Source: Tyto alba (lineage: Eukaryota; Chordata; Aves; Strigiformes; Tytonidae). Taken from it: a stretch of 64,000 nt of DNA. Positions 25,791-37,049 of the stretch are shown one piece after another. Under the pieces are notes generated by a model. That model had not been told where the DNA came from. It ran no database searches and saw only the letters and a list, made by a program, of their open reading frames with translations. Location of the stretch: contig NW_024881322.1 in assembly GCF_018691265.1 (NCBI RefSeq), positions 992,001 through 1,056,000 of the forward strand, in the 5' to 3' direction. Both the position numbers and the translations under genes were made by a program. Position 1 is the first letter of the stretch; each line of letters begins with the position of its first letter.

Positions 25791-27282
25791 GCTCAAAAGA
25801 ACTTATGGGACCTGATACTCAGATTACTCTCCCCTGATCCTTGAAAAGCTTATAGAGGCTTCTACTGTTTTCAAATTTTAGTGCATGATGACTGGAATTT
25901 AAAGTATTTTTCTGGGGTTTTTGCTTTGTGAGTGTGGAGTGTAATCCCTGAGTAGCAATGTATCCGCAACATTAGTTCCTCCTCTCTGAGGCTAAGACTT
26001 TATAATCTAAAGTTGCATGGGAAAGGGTGGTGGTGAGAATTCTTTCCAATCTTCTCTAGGAAGATGATTCTGTTGGTGTAGAATGTAGATAAGGTTTGAA
26101 AGACAAATAAGGGGGTGTTTAAACTAGGTCAGATTTGTTGCTGCAGGTGAAAATGCTCAGTTCCAAGGGTTAGTTTGAACCCTGACTCCCATGCAGCCTC
26201 CCAACAGCAGCTGGGGCAGTTTTTTTGCACTATGTTGGTGTACCACAGACCCAGCCCATGATTACTACGTGCTAATTATGCTGTAAATTTCAAGTGTTGC
26301 ACAGATTTAAACCACCACCTTTCTGGCCTCCTAAACTAGCTCCCTGCCACTAGAGGAGAGTAAGTTATGATACCTCTGTAGAATTCCTTGGTGTTATTTG
26401 CATGATTCCAAGTTGAGGAGTTAGGAATAGAAAAGGTTCTCCTGAAAGATTAACAAAGAGCACTTTAGAAAGGCACTTGATTGACTGCAGAACAGCTCGT
26501 TCCCTCTTCTGCATCACCTGTTCTTCATTCACAATCTAATAATGGCAAAATCTGCAGCAGTTTCTCTTCACATAACTCCCTGTGTTAAGAAGACATGTCT
26601 TAAAGGCCAAGTCCAACCATTGTAATAAGCAAAGTTAAATCTAAAGTGGGTGTTATAAGACACATAAATATCCACCAGAAGTAAGCGTTAGTTGGCTCTG
26701 AGGAAACCTGTCTTTAGATTAATGGCTTTGGCACTTTTGTGTATTTGCATATGAGCAAGTAATTCAAATTGCCTACTGTTGTAATGAAGGCTGGTGAGAG
26801 TCAAACAAAGCCCCATCCTCCAGTGGATTAAGTGTTTGGTGCTACAGTGACTGATGAACTAAGTGCATTTAGCTGGAAGACCTATGCTACTGTCTCCTCT
26901 AATTTGAGCGTGCCTTTGAAACTGCTACTATAAATTATATTAGGCAGAATTTGTATATTGGTAGATGTGGATCATTTTTTGACTGTGAATTTGTTGATGT
27001 AAGTAAAATGCTTTGTAATTGGGGACATCCTCTTTGGGCATGCCCTACTTACTATTTAAAAGAGGTGCTTCTGAGAAACAAAATTAAAAAATGCTGACTT
27101 TTGCTCATTTGAATAGCTCTGCAGAGGATCTGAATGTTGGTTACCACCTGCACATTAATGAGAGGCTAGTCCTTAAGCTATACCAGTCTAATGTGGTCTC
27201 ACACACAATTGCATGTAGGTACCAGAGGCAAGATAAAATGTTTGCTTTGAATAAGCACTCATTCATTTTTATTTCTTCACTG

Positions 27283-27305
27283 TTTTTTTTTTTTTTTTTA
27301 AAAAA
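27283..27305. repeat. T17-A6 palindromic homopolymer junction
   Basis: Seventeen T residues run directly into an A tract, followed by a CAACAA-rich stretch to about 27370. Confidence 0.85.
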
Positions 27306-28281
27306 GCAACCCAACAAACAAAAACCCAAGCAACAACAACAAAAAACCCCAAACACATAAAACACAACAAAAAACCTTAGGCAGAAAGGTATATCAACTG
27401 TATGTATTGTTTGAAAATATCAAAATATGTTAGTTTTAGTTGCTTTAGAATAATTCTGTAGTTCTGTCTTCTGCAATGAGTGTTTTATTTACTTTATGTC
27501 AGAAAAAGAGGAAGGACATGCCAAGACGTCTTCCTATTTGTTATTTGACTTTTACATTGTAATGTCTAACAGTGGCTTAAGAAATCCCTTCTGGTTAAGA
27601 TCATTGCTATTCTTTTCCAACACTTCTTTAGGATCTGTAAATCTGGGATTCCATGATCTTTTATTAAACCATTGGCTCCGTCAATGAAAATTACACTTTT
27701 GACTTTTTTTTCCCTACGAGGTACCTATTTTGTAGTAGGAACCAAACCAGTAAAAGTCACAGGAACATAACTGGGAGAAGGGTTTTGGCTTTCTGTAAAA
27801 GTTAACTGACTGAATATATTTTTAAAATTGACATTATTAAGCAGACTTTTCTGGTAAGAAGGATACGGACAAAAATCAGTATAATGCAATCATTGTTTAA
27901 TTGAATTGATGTTCTAATTCTTAAAATATAAAATATTACACTAGGATTGTTTAAGTATAGTTATTTATTAAGCTTTAGTGCTGGAGGAACAAATTTAAGT
28001 GGGTGTGAGAAACGGCTTCACTCAACTGCAAAGCTGAACTCTTGAACTTGACGGCAGGTTTCACTTTCTTTCTTTTTTGTTAATCTCATTTTGCCATCTG
28101 TACCTCAGACGCTCTGGCCAAGAACAGAATCAGCGGAACCATGATGCTGCAGTAGAAGCTAAGTTTCCTGCAGAAAGCAGTGCTGGGAAATCCCACTGGA
28201 TAGATAGATATTTGATGGTTTTGGGGGAGTGGAAATCGGGAAGCCTGCATGTCGTTCTGGGTAGATTATCTTAAATCATTT

Positions 28282-28299
28282 AAAAAAAAAAAAAAAAAA
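28282..28299. repeat. A18 homopolymer
   Basis: Eighteen uninterrupted A residues just upstream of the CpG-rich patch at 28.4 kb. Confidence 0.9.
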
Positions 28300-28369
28300 T
28301 GACAAAATGAGCAGAAATGTTCCGTAGCAAGTCAGCTGGTGGTGACCAACCTCCGCCAGCTTTGACTTG

Positions 28370-28712
28370 CATCCGTGGGGCGAAGGTTGCTGTGGTTTGA
28401 AGCGTTGCCACCTCCTGGCTGTTCACTGGAGATCCCTGCACTCGCCGCTGGATTGGCTAAAGCGAACGCGTGATTTCATTTGCGGTTTTGGTGACTGTGA
28501 AAGAGTCAGTGGAGCTGCGGGTCCTGGTGGCCGGCAGACGGGGCGGTGCGCTGCAGCTGAGGACGGGCAGGGACCCAGCAGCTGCAGGCGCCGAGGGGCC
28601 GGCGGAGCCTTCGGCTCGACGGGCTGGACAGCAGCTCCCCAAAGAGCAGGGCACGGCGGTGCCTGGCACCCCAGCAGCTCACCTGGGGGGCCCGAAGCGA
28701 TAGACGACAATG
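28370..28712. promoter_or_regulatory. CpG-rich patch, candidate CpG island or promoter
   Basis: CpG density rises abruptly here compared with the AT-rich flanks, especially at 28440-28640. An inverted CCAAT box (GATTGGCT) is at 28451-28458, and SP1-like GGGGCGG occurs near 28540. The overlapping frames (up to 117 codons, both strands) have the composition expected of GC-rich DNA and no motif. The patch ends directly at a telomere-type repeat at 28714. It could be a promoter of an unannotated transcript or a GC-rich insertion; the sequence alone does not decide. Confidence 0.35.
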
Positions 28713-28713
28713 A

Positions 28714-28737
28714 GGGTTAGGGTTAGGGTTAGGGTTA
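28714..28737 (+). repeat. Short interstitial telomeric repeat, (GGGTTA)4
   Basis: Four perfect vertebrate telomere units in the G-rich orientation on the plus strand, with an additional AG before them. They begin right at the end of a CpG-rich patch and stop abruptly at ACCCAAATAA. No degenerate flanking telomere units are visible, so this looks like a short interstitial telomeric sequence rather than an old chromosome fusion point. It is also a canonical four-tract G-quadruplex motif. Confidence 0.95.
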
Positions 28738-31354
28738 CCCAAATAATTTTTCACACCGTGCATTCAGGGGCATTTCCACCAGCCAAGAGGTGAGCTGAAC
28801 AAACCCTTCTGATTCAGTTTAGACACCAGAAATGAAATGAATTTATGCTTTTTGGAGTTGTTATTGAAACTTGTTTTAAAAATATATTTAAAAAAATCTG
28901 TATTTTGACCCACTCATCTTGTTTCCCCTGTGTCAAGATGAGAACAAGTATCACACCAGGGTACCAGGAATTAAACTCCCCTTCTGTGACATTTTCTTTT
29001 AATTTTTATTTTCTTTGCAAAATATCCTATCCCAGAGGGGACATTGGGATCCAGCAGGCCACACCAATATTGTGCTTGCTCATATTCGTCTCTGGAAAAT
29101 GGCAGGTGAACCTGGGATAAAAGAATGGAGATAGAGGCTTTGTCTGGGAAGCAATGGGCATATTGTAGCCTTGCCAGGGAAAGCCTGCTTGTGAATGTGG
29201 AATGATTCCTGGGAAACTCATTTAGCTTTAGCAAAGTCATTGTTGTAGGTGAAGAAAGATATTGAGAGAAATAAAAATAGCAGTGTCTTACTGAATATTT
29301 CAGATGGAGCAGCTCACACAGTAAGCTTCTTGAAAGTCTCTTTTCACGTAAGCTGCTGAAGCCAAAAATAGATCTCAGCTTTAATAATCTAAAAGAGATA
29401 AAATTGGACAGTTACTTTTGGGTTTTAATCTTTCTGATGGCAGCCACAGGAGGAAGAAGCTTAGTATTACATCAGAGTTTGTGAAGTATTTTTGAAGATG
29501 TTTAATGTTTGAGAGGAAGGGAAAGGGAAGACAAACCCCCTCACTGAGAGCTTCCATCATTTCCTTTGTTTGCATTCTGATGGCATCTGATTGCTTAACT
29601 TCTAAAGATATTCAAGTGGCCATAAGCACTTCACCCAGCCCTTGTGTGCCATAACTGCATAAACAGTTCAGCAATAAATACTGAGCAGAGCTTTTAGGGA
29701 GCCGTGAGATTCTGCTCCTGCATCTGTTGGTGGATCTGTCTTGGCCAAGCCAGGATTTGTGCTGCTGAAGCGCAGATTTTCATTCCTTGTGCTAACAAAC
29801 CTGGAAACTGAATGACAGGTGGTTTGGGGGAAGACTGGGATATTTTACTTCAAGCCATAACTGAGCTGCTTCAGCAGGTCAGAGAATTTCAGCAAGCAAT
29901 CTGGGCAGTTAATGCTAACGGCAGTTTAGCTGTCTTTTCCAGAAGTCCATTCTGAGTCTTTTCATTCAGAGGGTCTGTCTAAATTGGGACACCTGATTAG
30001 TCGCTGGTTTCCTTCCAAATGTGCCTTTCTCTTCCGACTCTGGCGTCTCTAGATGATGTGATGTCTGCTACTTCTGTTAGTGCTGACTCCATTCCTCATG
30101 CTCGTAGGGATCCAAATCAGGCAACACAATGACTTTCCTTTTTTTAGAAGATGATGAAGATTTAATGTCCAACATTATTGGGAGCATTTCCTCTGTGGCC
30201 TCATGCTCTAGATTTAGTTCTTGCTTTTCACTAGCTCTATTGTAGTGAGTGACCCTGGGTCACAAATTACTCTCAATGTGTCTTTAAATTGCGATGTATC
30301 AGCATATAAACAGATACTTCCATTACAGGTCTTGAGTGTATCATCATCTGCTTTTTCTTGATTGTGCCTGAGCAATGTTCTTGCCCTAAAGGGGTCAGCA
30401 CTAAAAATAAACATTTCACATGGTGAATTACTGCAATTCAACTGGTAATTTCTAGGAAGAAAATGAAAAAGAACAAAGAAACTATACTGCTATCCTTTGG
30501 GCATTACAGTGGAGAATGAAAATCACAGACTTAGGAGAGGACAGTGAGGGAAGACAGTACAGAAACATCGCACCACAAACCAAAAATGCTTCAAAACGAA
30601 ATACAAATATACTTCTGAAACAATTCTAAAGCCTCTCTGTAGCTCTGTACTGGGATACAGGAGTTCTAGGGTAAAATTAACGGAAAATGTCTGTCAGGAA
30701 GGTGAAGAGCGATCCTATTGACCTTAAATCTGGTTGTTTATTTTGTTTTTGTTGGAGTGGTGGTTTTTTTGTTTATGGTTGTTTGCGTTTTTTTAGTATG
30801 TGTGTGTTTGGTTTCATTTTGTTCATTAATCCACAAAATAAACAAAGAAATCCCACATAATGGAAATGAATGCCAATATAAGACAATGTGGAATTAGGAG
30901 TCTAAAACCACCACAGTGGAATGCTCCCAGCCCCTCTCCTGGGAAGTCAGCAGATCTGTACTGCATCGCTTGCAGATTCTCTGTGTTTCTTAGACCACCT
31001 AAGGGCATGTCATGTATGACAAAAATTTGGACATACTCCACAGACTACCTTATGTTGTCATCTTTGTTTGCTAGAATAGGCACAACAGACGATAGCTACG
31101 TAACAGTTACAGTTCAATAGCTTTTAGGGCTCAGCTCTTTTCCATGGGCTTCAATCATACAGTTAGGAAGATAAAATAAATAAATAAAAATAGTCCTTCA
31201 AGTTAATTTGATACCACCCATATTGTATGTCAATCCAGTTAGAGCAAAGAAGTTTTGAACAACCAGTGGCCTGAATGATTGCTTGCACAACTCTTTCTGG
31301 TAGTTGCAGTTAAAGAATAGATCTGGAGAAATCAGAAGTGTCTGGGTCTTTTTG

Positions 31355-31382
31355 GTTTGTTTGTTTGTTTGTTTGTTTGTTT
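31355..31382. repeat. (GTTT)7 tetranucleotide repeat
   Basis: Seven GTTT units, running into a T tract and a CCCC run. Confidence 0.9.
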
Positions 31383-32218
31383 TTTTCCCCAGGGTAGGGC
31401 TGAAAAAAAAAATGGGCACAATAGCAGAAGACATATACAAATTAGTCATTTAAAGCGAAAATTTGAATCTGTCAGAGAAGCACTAGTCACTCAGCTCTAG
31501 TGAAAGGTGATAAATCCTGATGAAAAGAAAGGGGACAAGATGGAAGGAAAAAGATCGCTCGCTTAATGTTCTTGTTAGGCAGCATTTTCTGAAAAGGATT
31601 CACTACAGCTGCAGTTCAGCAAAGCACTTGTTTGTAAGTCCTTTTCATCTTCAGTAATAACCCCACCCCTTATGTATATACCTATGGCTCCTGCATGCTC
31701 AACAGCTCTGCTTAATCAAAGCCTATATTATGAGGACTTTCAAATTGATGTCTAGAGACTGACGTGTTATGTTTATTTGGATGGGAAAACATGAAGCAGT
31801 ATTTATCAGCTTTTTGTAAAACACAGAGATCTTCTAGAAGCAATCTTTTGTGTATACAAAAATATCTTAAATCTTAGGATTTGTTATTCTTAAAATGGGG
31901 AAATGCTGTCTGCCTGGGTTTGGTTGTGTGGTTTGGGTTTTTTTTTTTTTGGTTTTGTGGGTTTTTTTTGTTTGTTTGTTGTTGTTTTTTTCCCGTTTGG
32001 TTGGGTTTTTTGCCCCCCATTGCATCATTAGTGTTTGTTGTAAATGGTTATCCCATCACTTGGCACAGCTGTAGTCTTCTACCTACGGGAAGAATTGCGG
32101 CACAGGATTTGTGCTATTCATAAAGAAACACAAAGGAACAGCACTTTCTCTCCTTTCTCATCAGCAGCTAAGTCAGTGTGGTTCTGAGGGAACTATATTT
32201 GCATAGTAGAGCTTTTTC

Positions 32219-32245
32219 TTTTTTTTTTTTTTTTTTTTTTTTTTT
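32219..32245. repeat. T27 homopolymer
   Basis: Twenty-seven uninterrupted T residues followed by CCCCC. Confidence 0.95.
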
Positions 32246-32689
32246 CCCCCTTTGGTTCAGGAGCTCAGAGATTAACAAAACTGTTTCTGAATTCTCAGCC
32301 ATCACCTAGGCTCCTTGCCACTCTACTCAAAACAAGCTCTGCAAACAGGTTATTGAGTGATGAGGCTGAATCTGAAGTGCACGAGGAGAATGCCCTCTGC
32401 TACCTACTTACATCAGCCTGCCCGCGCGCAGATATGTGGAGCCATTCTGGTAAAATGCTACTATGCAGCGATACCAAAAGGAGGGTTTTTTTGAAGTGCA
32501 GTAGCTTTCACCCCCCCCTCTATATTTACAGATAAAATATTCAAGTTTACATTAGCTTCGAAACTAAATTTAGAAGTGCTTTAGGATCATATTGTCCTCG
32601 AATATTATGCGCAGATTGCCGAATACTGTAATATTAGGATTCTTTTAACTGTAACAGCTGCCTTGGGTACCGTTGGCCATACGGTGTTA

Positions 32690-33240
32690 TTTATGTTCGC
32701 GCTCCCTCCCGGGAGCAGCAGCTTTGCTGCTTCTTTACGTGGGAGGCCCGGAGAGTGGCTGTTGGTAACCACCCGCCTGCCCCGCATCCCTTCAGTCCTC
32801 CCACCTCCTGCCCCGGAGCTCCAGGCTCACGCTGAGGTCTTGCCCCCCACGCCAGCTTAGCGAGGACTGGGTGATGTGCGTCCCTTCGGGGCTTGCAAGG
32901 AGCTGGACGGGAGAAGGCTGGGCGGTGGAGGCTCAGCCCGTACGGCCCGGACCGAGGCGGTGCGCAGCCTCCGCTCTGAAACAAGGGTGGGTACCCCCCA
33001 CGGCCGGGCCCCCCGCCCCAGGAACGCTGCCGTGGCACCCCGCTCCCCGTGCCAGCGCTTCCCCACCCTCCTGGGTAGGTGCCAGGATGGCGGGGAGCGG
33101 GGGGCCACCATGGCAACACTGCCAGGAGAAGCAGAGCCGTCTGTTTTAGGTGGTTTGGGTTGTAGGAAATGAGGGCATCAGCTTTCTGAGAAGTTGCTGT
33201 GGTTGGCCCCCGGGGAAGGTTTTGCTCTGGGAGGGTGTTT
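32690..33240 (+). promoter_or_regulatory. CpG-rich patch with Kozak-like ATGs, candidate CpG island
   Basis: This is one of the most GC- and CpG-rich intervals in the window, densest at 32860-33110. Two ATGs in favourable context sit near its end. One at 33087 opens a short frame beginning MAGSGGPPW. The other, at 33110-33112, has an exact GCCACCATGG Kozak context and opens a 20-codon frame ending at 33172. No convincing splice donor follows either. The open frames here (up to 142 codons, minus) match no family I recognise. The interval could be the 5' end of an unannotated transcript, but only composition and start context support that. Confidence 0.3.
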
Positions 33241-34366
33241 TCTCATCCAAAGGGTGTCACATTCCGGGCCTCTTTCCCAGAGTGCTTCATTTCACGTAAC
33301 ACCAGTGGGGCAAGACTAAATTGTTCTTGGTACATAAGTTTTTGAAGACACAGATGGGTATACCACAAAATAAATGCAGTGGTCAAATACCATTATTTCA
33401 CTTAAAAAAAAAAAAAAAAAAGTGATTCCTTGAACTGATAACTAGTTTGGAAGTAGCTCATGTATGGGCTACTACTTAAACTGACAGTGTAGTAAGAGAA
33501 AACAAATATGGCTTTTTTTCTTTCCCAACAGCTTACAATAAATCTGTTTAAGATGGGAAGTTAAAATGTATCAGGAAATAATATCATTTTTTTTTTCTGC
33601 AAATCAAAGCCTCACTTCAAAATGGTGGGATAATGCATTCCCACTGCAAAGCTCCTACTGTTTTCTTATGTTTGTTTTGGTGTGGGTTTTTTTTTGTTTT
33701 TGTTTTTGTTTTGTTTTTTTTTGTTTTATGGTATTCAACATCCACAAAGGGAAGCTGCTCCCTGGAACACAGCAGTGGCTAGTTACATGAGAAATCATGT
33801 CCTCTTCTGTTCATGATTATTTATTGATTAAAATATGATGTACTGAATTGCAAATTACCTCTTGGATGGCTTGAGTGTCATATCATTCTTTTATAGCCTT
33901 AAAATATAGCAATAAATCTGAAACACAATGTTCTGAGTATATCTGTCTAGTCTCACCTTCCATTTATAAATCTTAAAGCAGTTGTTTTTGGTAATGTTAG
34001 AGTATATTTATCTTTATAGTGCAGAAACTTTTTAGCTAAAAGTAAACAGGACATTTAGACTGAATTTTATTTAAATTTGGCTTTTTATCCTAATTAGAAA
34101 ACACTTCCAACAACAGCTTGAAAACATACAAGGGAAGCTTTTGTAATGTTCTCATTATCTATTCATGTCTGAAATAAAGGCCGTTTTCCCATAATGTTAT
34201 CCAGGGTTTATGTGAACCACAGTCACTTTCAGTCTTTTACTACACTTCTGATGTTTTAATTTAGATGTCTGTAATTAATTAAATCTTTCTAAGGTTCACT
34301 TCAAGCCTATTAGAAATAAAATATATGTTGCCACCAACAGTATTTTAAAGCTTAAATGACATGTAT
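33241..34366. other. AT-rich non-coding DNA
   Basis: No gene recognised. It contains an A18 tract at 33404-33421 and a T/G-rich simple repeat at about 33680-33730. The CR1 inserts immediately downstream. Confidence 0.7.
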
Positions 34367-34637
34367 CATAGAATCGTACAATGGTTTGGGTTGGAAGGCA
34401 CCTTAAAGATCACCCAGTCCCACCCCCCTGCCCCGGGCAGGGCCCCCTTCCCCCAGCCCAGGGGGCTCCCAGCCCCGTCCAACCTGGCCTTGAACCCTTC
34501 TAGGGAGGGGGCAGCCACAGCTGCTCTGGGCATAAAGACTCCCTCCCCATCTTTCTTCTAGGCCCCCTTGAAGTACTGGAAGGCTGTTATAAGGTCACCC
34601 CAGAGTCCACCCTTATACAGACTGAACCTCAACTCTC

Positions 34638-35428
34638 TCAACCTGTCCTCGCAAAGGAGGTGCTCCTGATCATCTTCATGGCCATCATCCGGATCTGTTT
34701 GAGCAGGTCCATGTCCTTCAACATAAGAAGGTGAACACAGCACTGCAGGTGGGGTCTCACAAGAACAGAGTAGAGGGGGAGAATCTCTTCTCTCAACCTG
34801 CTAACCACACTTCTCTTGATGCAGCCCTGGATATGGTTGGATTTCTGGGCTGAGAGTGTACATTGTTGGCTCATATTCAGTTTTCCATCCACTAATACCC
34901 CCAAGTCTTTTCTCTGCAGGGCTGCTCGCAATCCACTCATTGCCCAGCCTGTTAATTGTGCTTAGGATTGCCCCAACCCATGTGCAGGACCTTGCACTTG
35001 GCCTCGTTGACCTTCATGTCGTTTGCATGTGCCCACCTCTCCAGCCTGCCCAGGTCCCTCTGGATGTCATCCCTGCCCTCACGTGTGTCACCCACCACAC
35101 AGCTCCGTGTCATCGATGATCTTGCTGAGGGTGCATCAATCCCACTGTCCACGTTGCCAACAAAGATGTTAAACAGTGTTGGTCCCAACACTGACCCCTG
35201 AGGAACACCACTCAACACTGATCTCCACTTGGGCATCAAGCCATTGACTTCAACTCTGAGTTCAATCATCCAGCCAATTCCTTCTCCACTTAGTGCTCCA
35301 TCCATCAAATCCATGTCTCTACAATTTAGAGACAAGGATGTTATGTGGGACAGCGTCAACTGCTTTGCAGAAGTCCAGGTAAATGACAGCAGTTGCTCTT
35401 CCTTTATCCACCAATGCTGTAACCTCAT
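34638..35428 (-). pseudogene. CR1 ORF2 reverse-transcriptase remnant
   Basis: The minus frame 35428-34952 contains the conserved SGVPQGSVLGPTLFN block, which is the RT palm motif region. It is followed by a segment ending in LHMGWGNPKHN. The catalytic box that reads F-A-D-D in CR1 appears here as I-I-D-D and is followed by a frameshift. A second frame, 34940-34638, carries the C-terminal part with KDLGVLVDGKLNMSQQC and LPLYSVLVRPHLQCC. The finger region upstream is lost in the deletion near 35597. The enzyme would prime reverse transcription of CR1 RNA at nicked genomic DNA, but this copy cannot. Confidence 0.9.
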
Positions 35429-35483
35429 TGTAGAAGGCCACCAAATTTGTCAGGATTTACCCTTAAGGAAGCAGTGCTGGCTA

Positions 35484-35772
35484 TCACCAATGACATCCTT
35501 TTTTTCTATGTGCTGTATCATATTTTCCATGAGGATCCACTCCATGATCTTGCTGGGCACAGAGGTGAGACTGACTGGCTTGTAGTTCCTTGGCCTTTTC
35601 CTGCAGTGGGCAGTTCTTCATTCTCCCAGTTCCTGCCTTTATCTTCTGTGTCTTGGGCAGTGTGACTGGAGCCCTTGCTGGTGAAGATCGAGGCAAAAAA
35701 GTCATTGAGTACCTCAGCCTTCACCATAGTCCAGGTGACTAAGTTTCCCTTTCCCTTCCAGGGAGGACCCAC
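35484..35772 (-). pseudogene. CR1 ORF2 linker remnant next to an internal deletion
   Basis: Two overlapping minus frames (35772-35518 and 35705-35484) carry the segment between endonuclease and RT, with a recognisable [16 protein letters not shown] block. The reading frame then jumps across the deletion near 35597 into RT sequence, joining parts that are normally about 250 bp apart. Confidence 0.75.
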
Positions 35773-36080
35773 ATTTTCCCTACTCTTCCTTTTATCGCTG
35801 ATATACCCGTAAGAGCTTTTTTTATTTCCTTCAATATCCCTGGCCAGATTTAATTCTGTCAGAGCTTTGACCTTCCTAACCTTATCCCTGGTTACCTGTC
35901 CAGTTTCTCTGTATTTCTCTCGGGCGACCTGTCCTTGCTTCCACCCTGTGTAGGCTTCCTTTTTACGTTTGAGCTTGTCCAGGAGTTCTTTGTTAATCCA
36001 TGCAGACCTCCTGGTGGTCTTACCTGACTTCTTTGTCAGGACACATCATTCCTGAGATTGGAGGAGGTGATCACTGAATA

Positions 36081-37049
36081 CTAACCATCTTTCTTGGGCC
36101 CCTCTTCCCTCCAGGACTTTATCTCATGCTGTTCTAGCAAGCAGATCCCTGAAGAGGCCAAAGTCTGCTCTCCTGGATTCCAGGGTAGTGAGTTTTTTTT
36201 GACCATTTCATGGTCGCTTTGGCCAAGGCTGCCCCTGAGCTTCACACTCTCCACCAGCCCTTTCTTGTTGGTGCGCACAAGGTCCAACATAGCACCTCTC
36301 CTCATTGGCTATCACTTGGATATGGAAATTATCACCAATCCATTCCAAGAACCACCTGGATTGCTTACGCACTGCTGAGTTGACCCTCCAACTGCTATCA
36401 GGGTGGGTGAAGTTGCCTGTGAGGACCAGGGCTTGTGAACGCGTGGCTGTTCCTCTCTGTCTACAGCGGGCCTCATTCAGCTGGTCTTCTCGGTCGGGTG
36501 GCCTGTAGCAGACCCCCACTGCAATGTCACCTGTCCCTGCCCTCCCTTTAATCCTGACCCACAAGCTCTCGGCTGGCTCCTCGTCCATCCCCAGGCAGAT
36601 CTCCACGCACCCCAGCTGGTCACTGGCACAGAGAGCGAGCCCCTCTCCTCACCAGCCCTGCCCGTCCTTCCTAAAGAGCCTGTACCCTTCCAGCCCACCA
36701 CGTCTCCATGATGCCCTGCAGACGTGCACATCTCTAGCTCCTCTTGTTTATCCCCCATGCGACGCTCGTTTGCATGGAGGCATTTAAGTTGGGCCCCCGG
36801 TGAAGGTGATTCACTGGCTGGAATTCCCTTGTGCTGCTCTTCAGGGGCTCTCCTGCTGACCTGCGACCCCTCTCCAGGCTCTGGGCATCTGTTGCTGGCA
36901 CTGCCATCAAGCTGGTAAGAGGGGGATGAATTGAGGTTCCCCTCCCTCAGCAACTTTAGTTTAAAACCCTCTTCCCCAGCTTGGCAAGCCTCTGACCAAA
37001 GGTGCTCTTCCCCTTCCATGACAGATGGACCCAACTTTAGGACTAACAA
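36081..37049 (-). pseudogene. CR1 ORF2 endonuclease-domain remnant
   Basis: Three minus frames (37049-36477, 36606-36208 and 36305-36081) together cover an APE-type endonuclease. An N-terminal QLKCLHANERRMG block is followed by GVCYRPPD and then a GNFTHPDSSW block. The usual G-D-F-N-H-P motif reads G-N-F-T-H-P, so the catalytic Asp and Asn are lost. The terminal SDHEMV motif survives near 36208. Frameshifts separate the three parts and a deletion removes the segment after DVVGWKGTGS. The frame also begins in sequence normally upstream of ORF2 start, so the truncation left most of ORF2. Confidence 0.9.

Larger units (their letters stand above)
23261..28369. other. AT-rich non-coding DNA
   Basis: No gene recognised. 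It contains a (CA)10(TA) microsatellite at 23874-23898 and a T17 run abutting an A run at 27283-27305. The AT-rich patch at 25630-25790 has several TAATTA-type motifs and is described separately. Open frames are short and unremarkable. Confidence 0.7.
28740..32689. other. AT-rich non-coding DNA with T/G-rich simple repeats
   Basis: No gene recognised. It contains (GTTT)7 at 31355-31382, a T/G-rich stretch at about 31930-32000 and T27 at 32219-32245. Open frames are 60-91 codons; those at 30826-31120 overlap on both strands and show no known domain. Confidence 0.7.
34367..37033 (-). mobile_element. CR1 LINE (non-LTR retrotransposon), internally deleted and 5'-truncated
   Basis: The plus strand starts with CATAGAATCGTACAATGG, the reverse complement of the CR1 3' terminus with two octamer-like units, so the element reads from about 37033 down to 34367. 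The order of blocks matches CR1: 5' flank and endonuclease region (37050-36080), linker (36080-35600), reverse transcriptase (35600-34640), 3' UTR. The copy is 2.67 kb, against roughly 4.5 kb for a complete CR1. By comparison with the family as I know it, two internal deletions are apparent: about 200 bp in the 3' UTR near 34533 and about 250 bp near 35597. Frameshifts and lost residues make it inactive. Confidence 0.95.

Noticed and set aside
32691..33119. 142-codon minus-strand open frame
   Set aside because: It lies in the CpG-rich patch, where stops are rare in all frames; Pro/Gly/Arg-rich without motifs.
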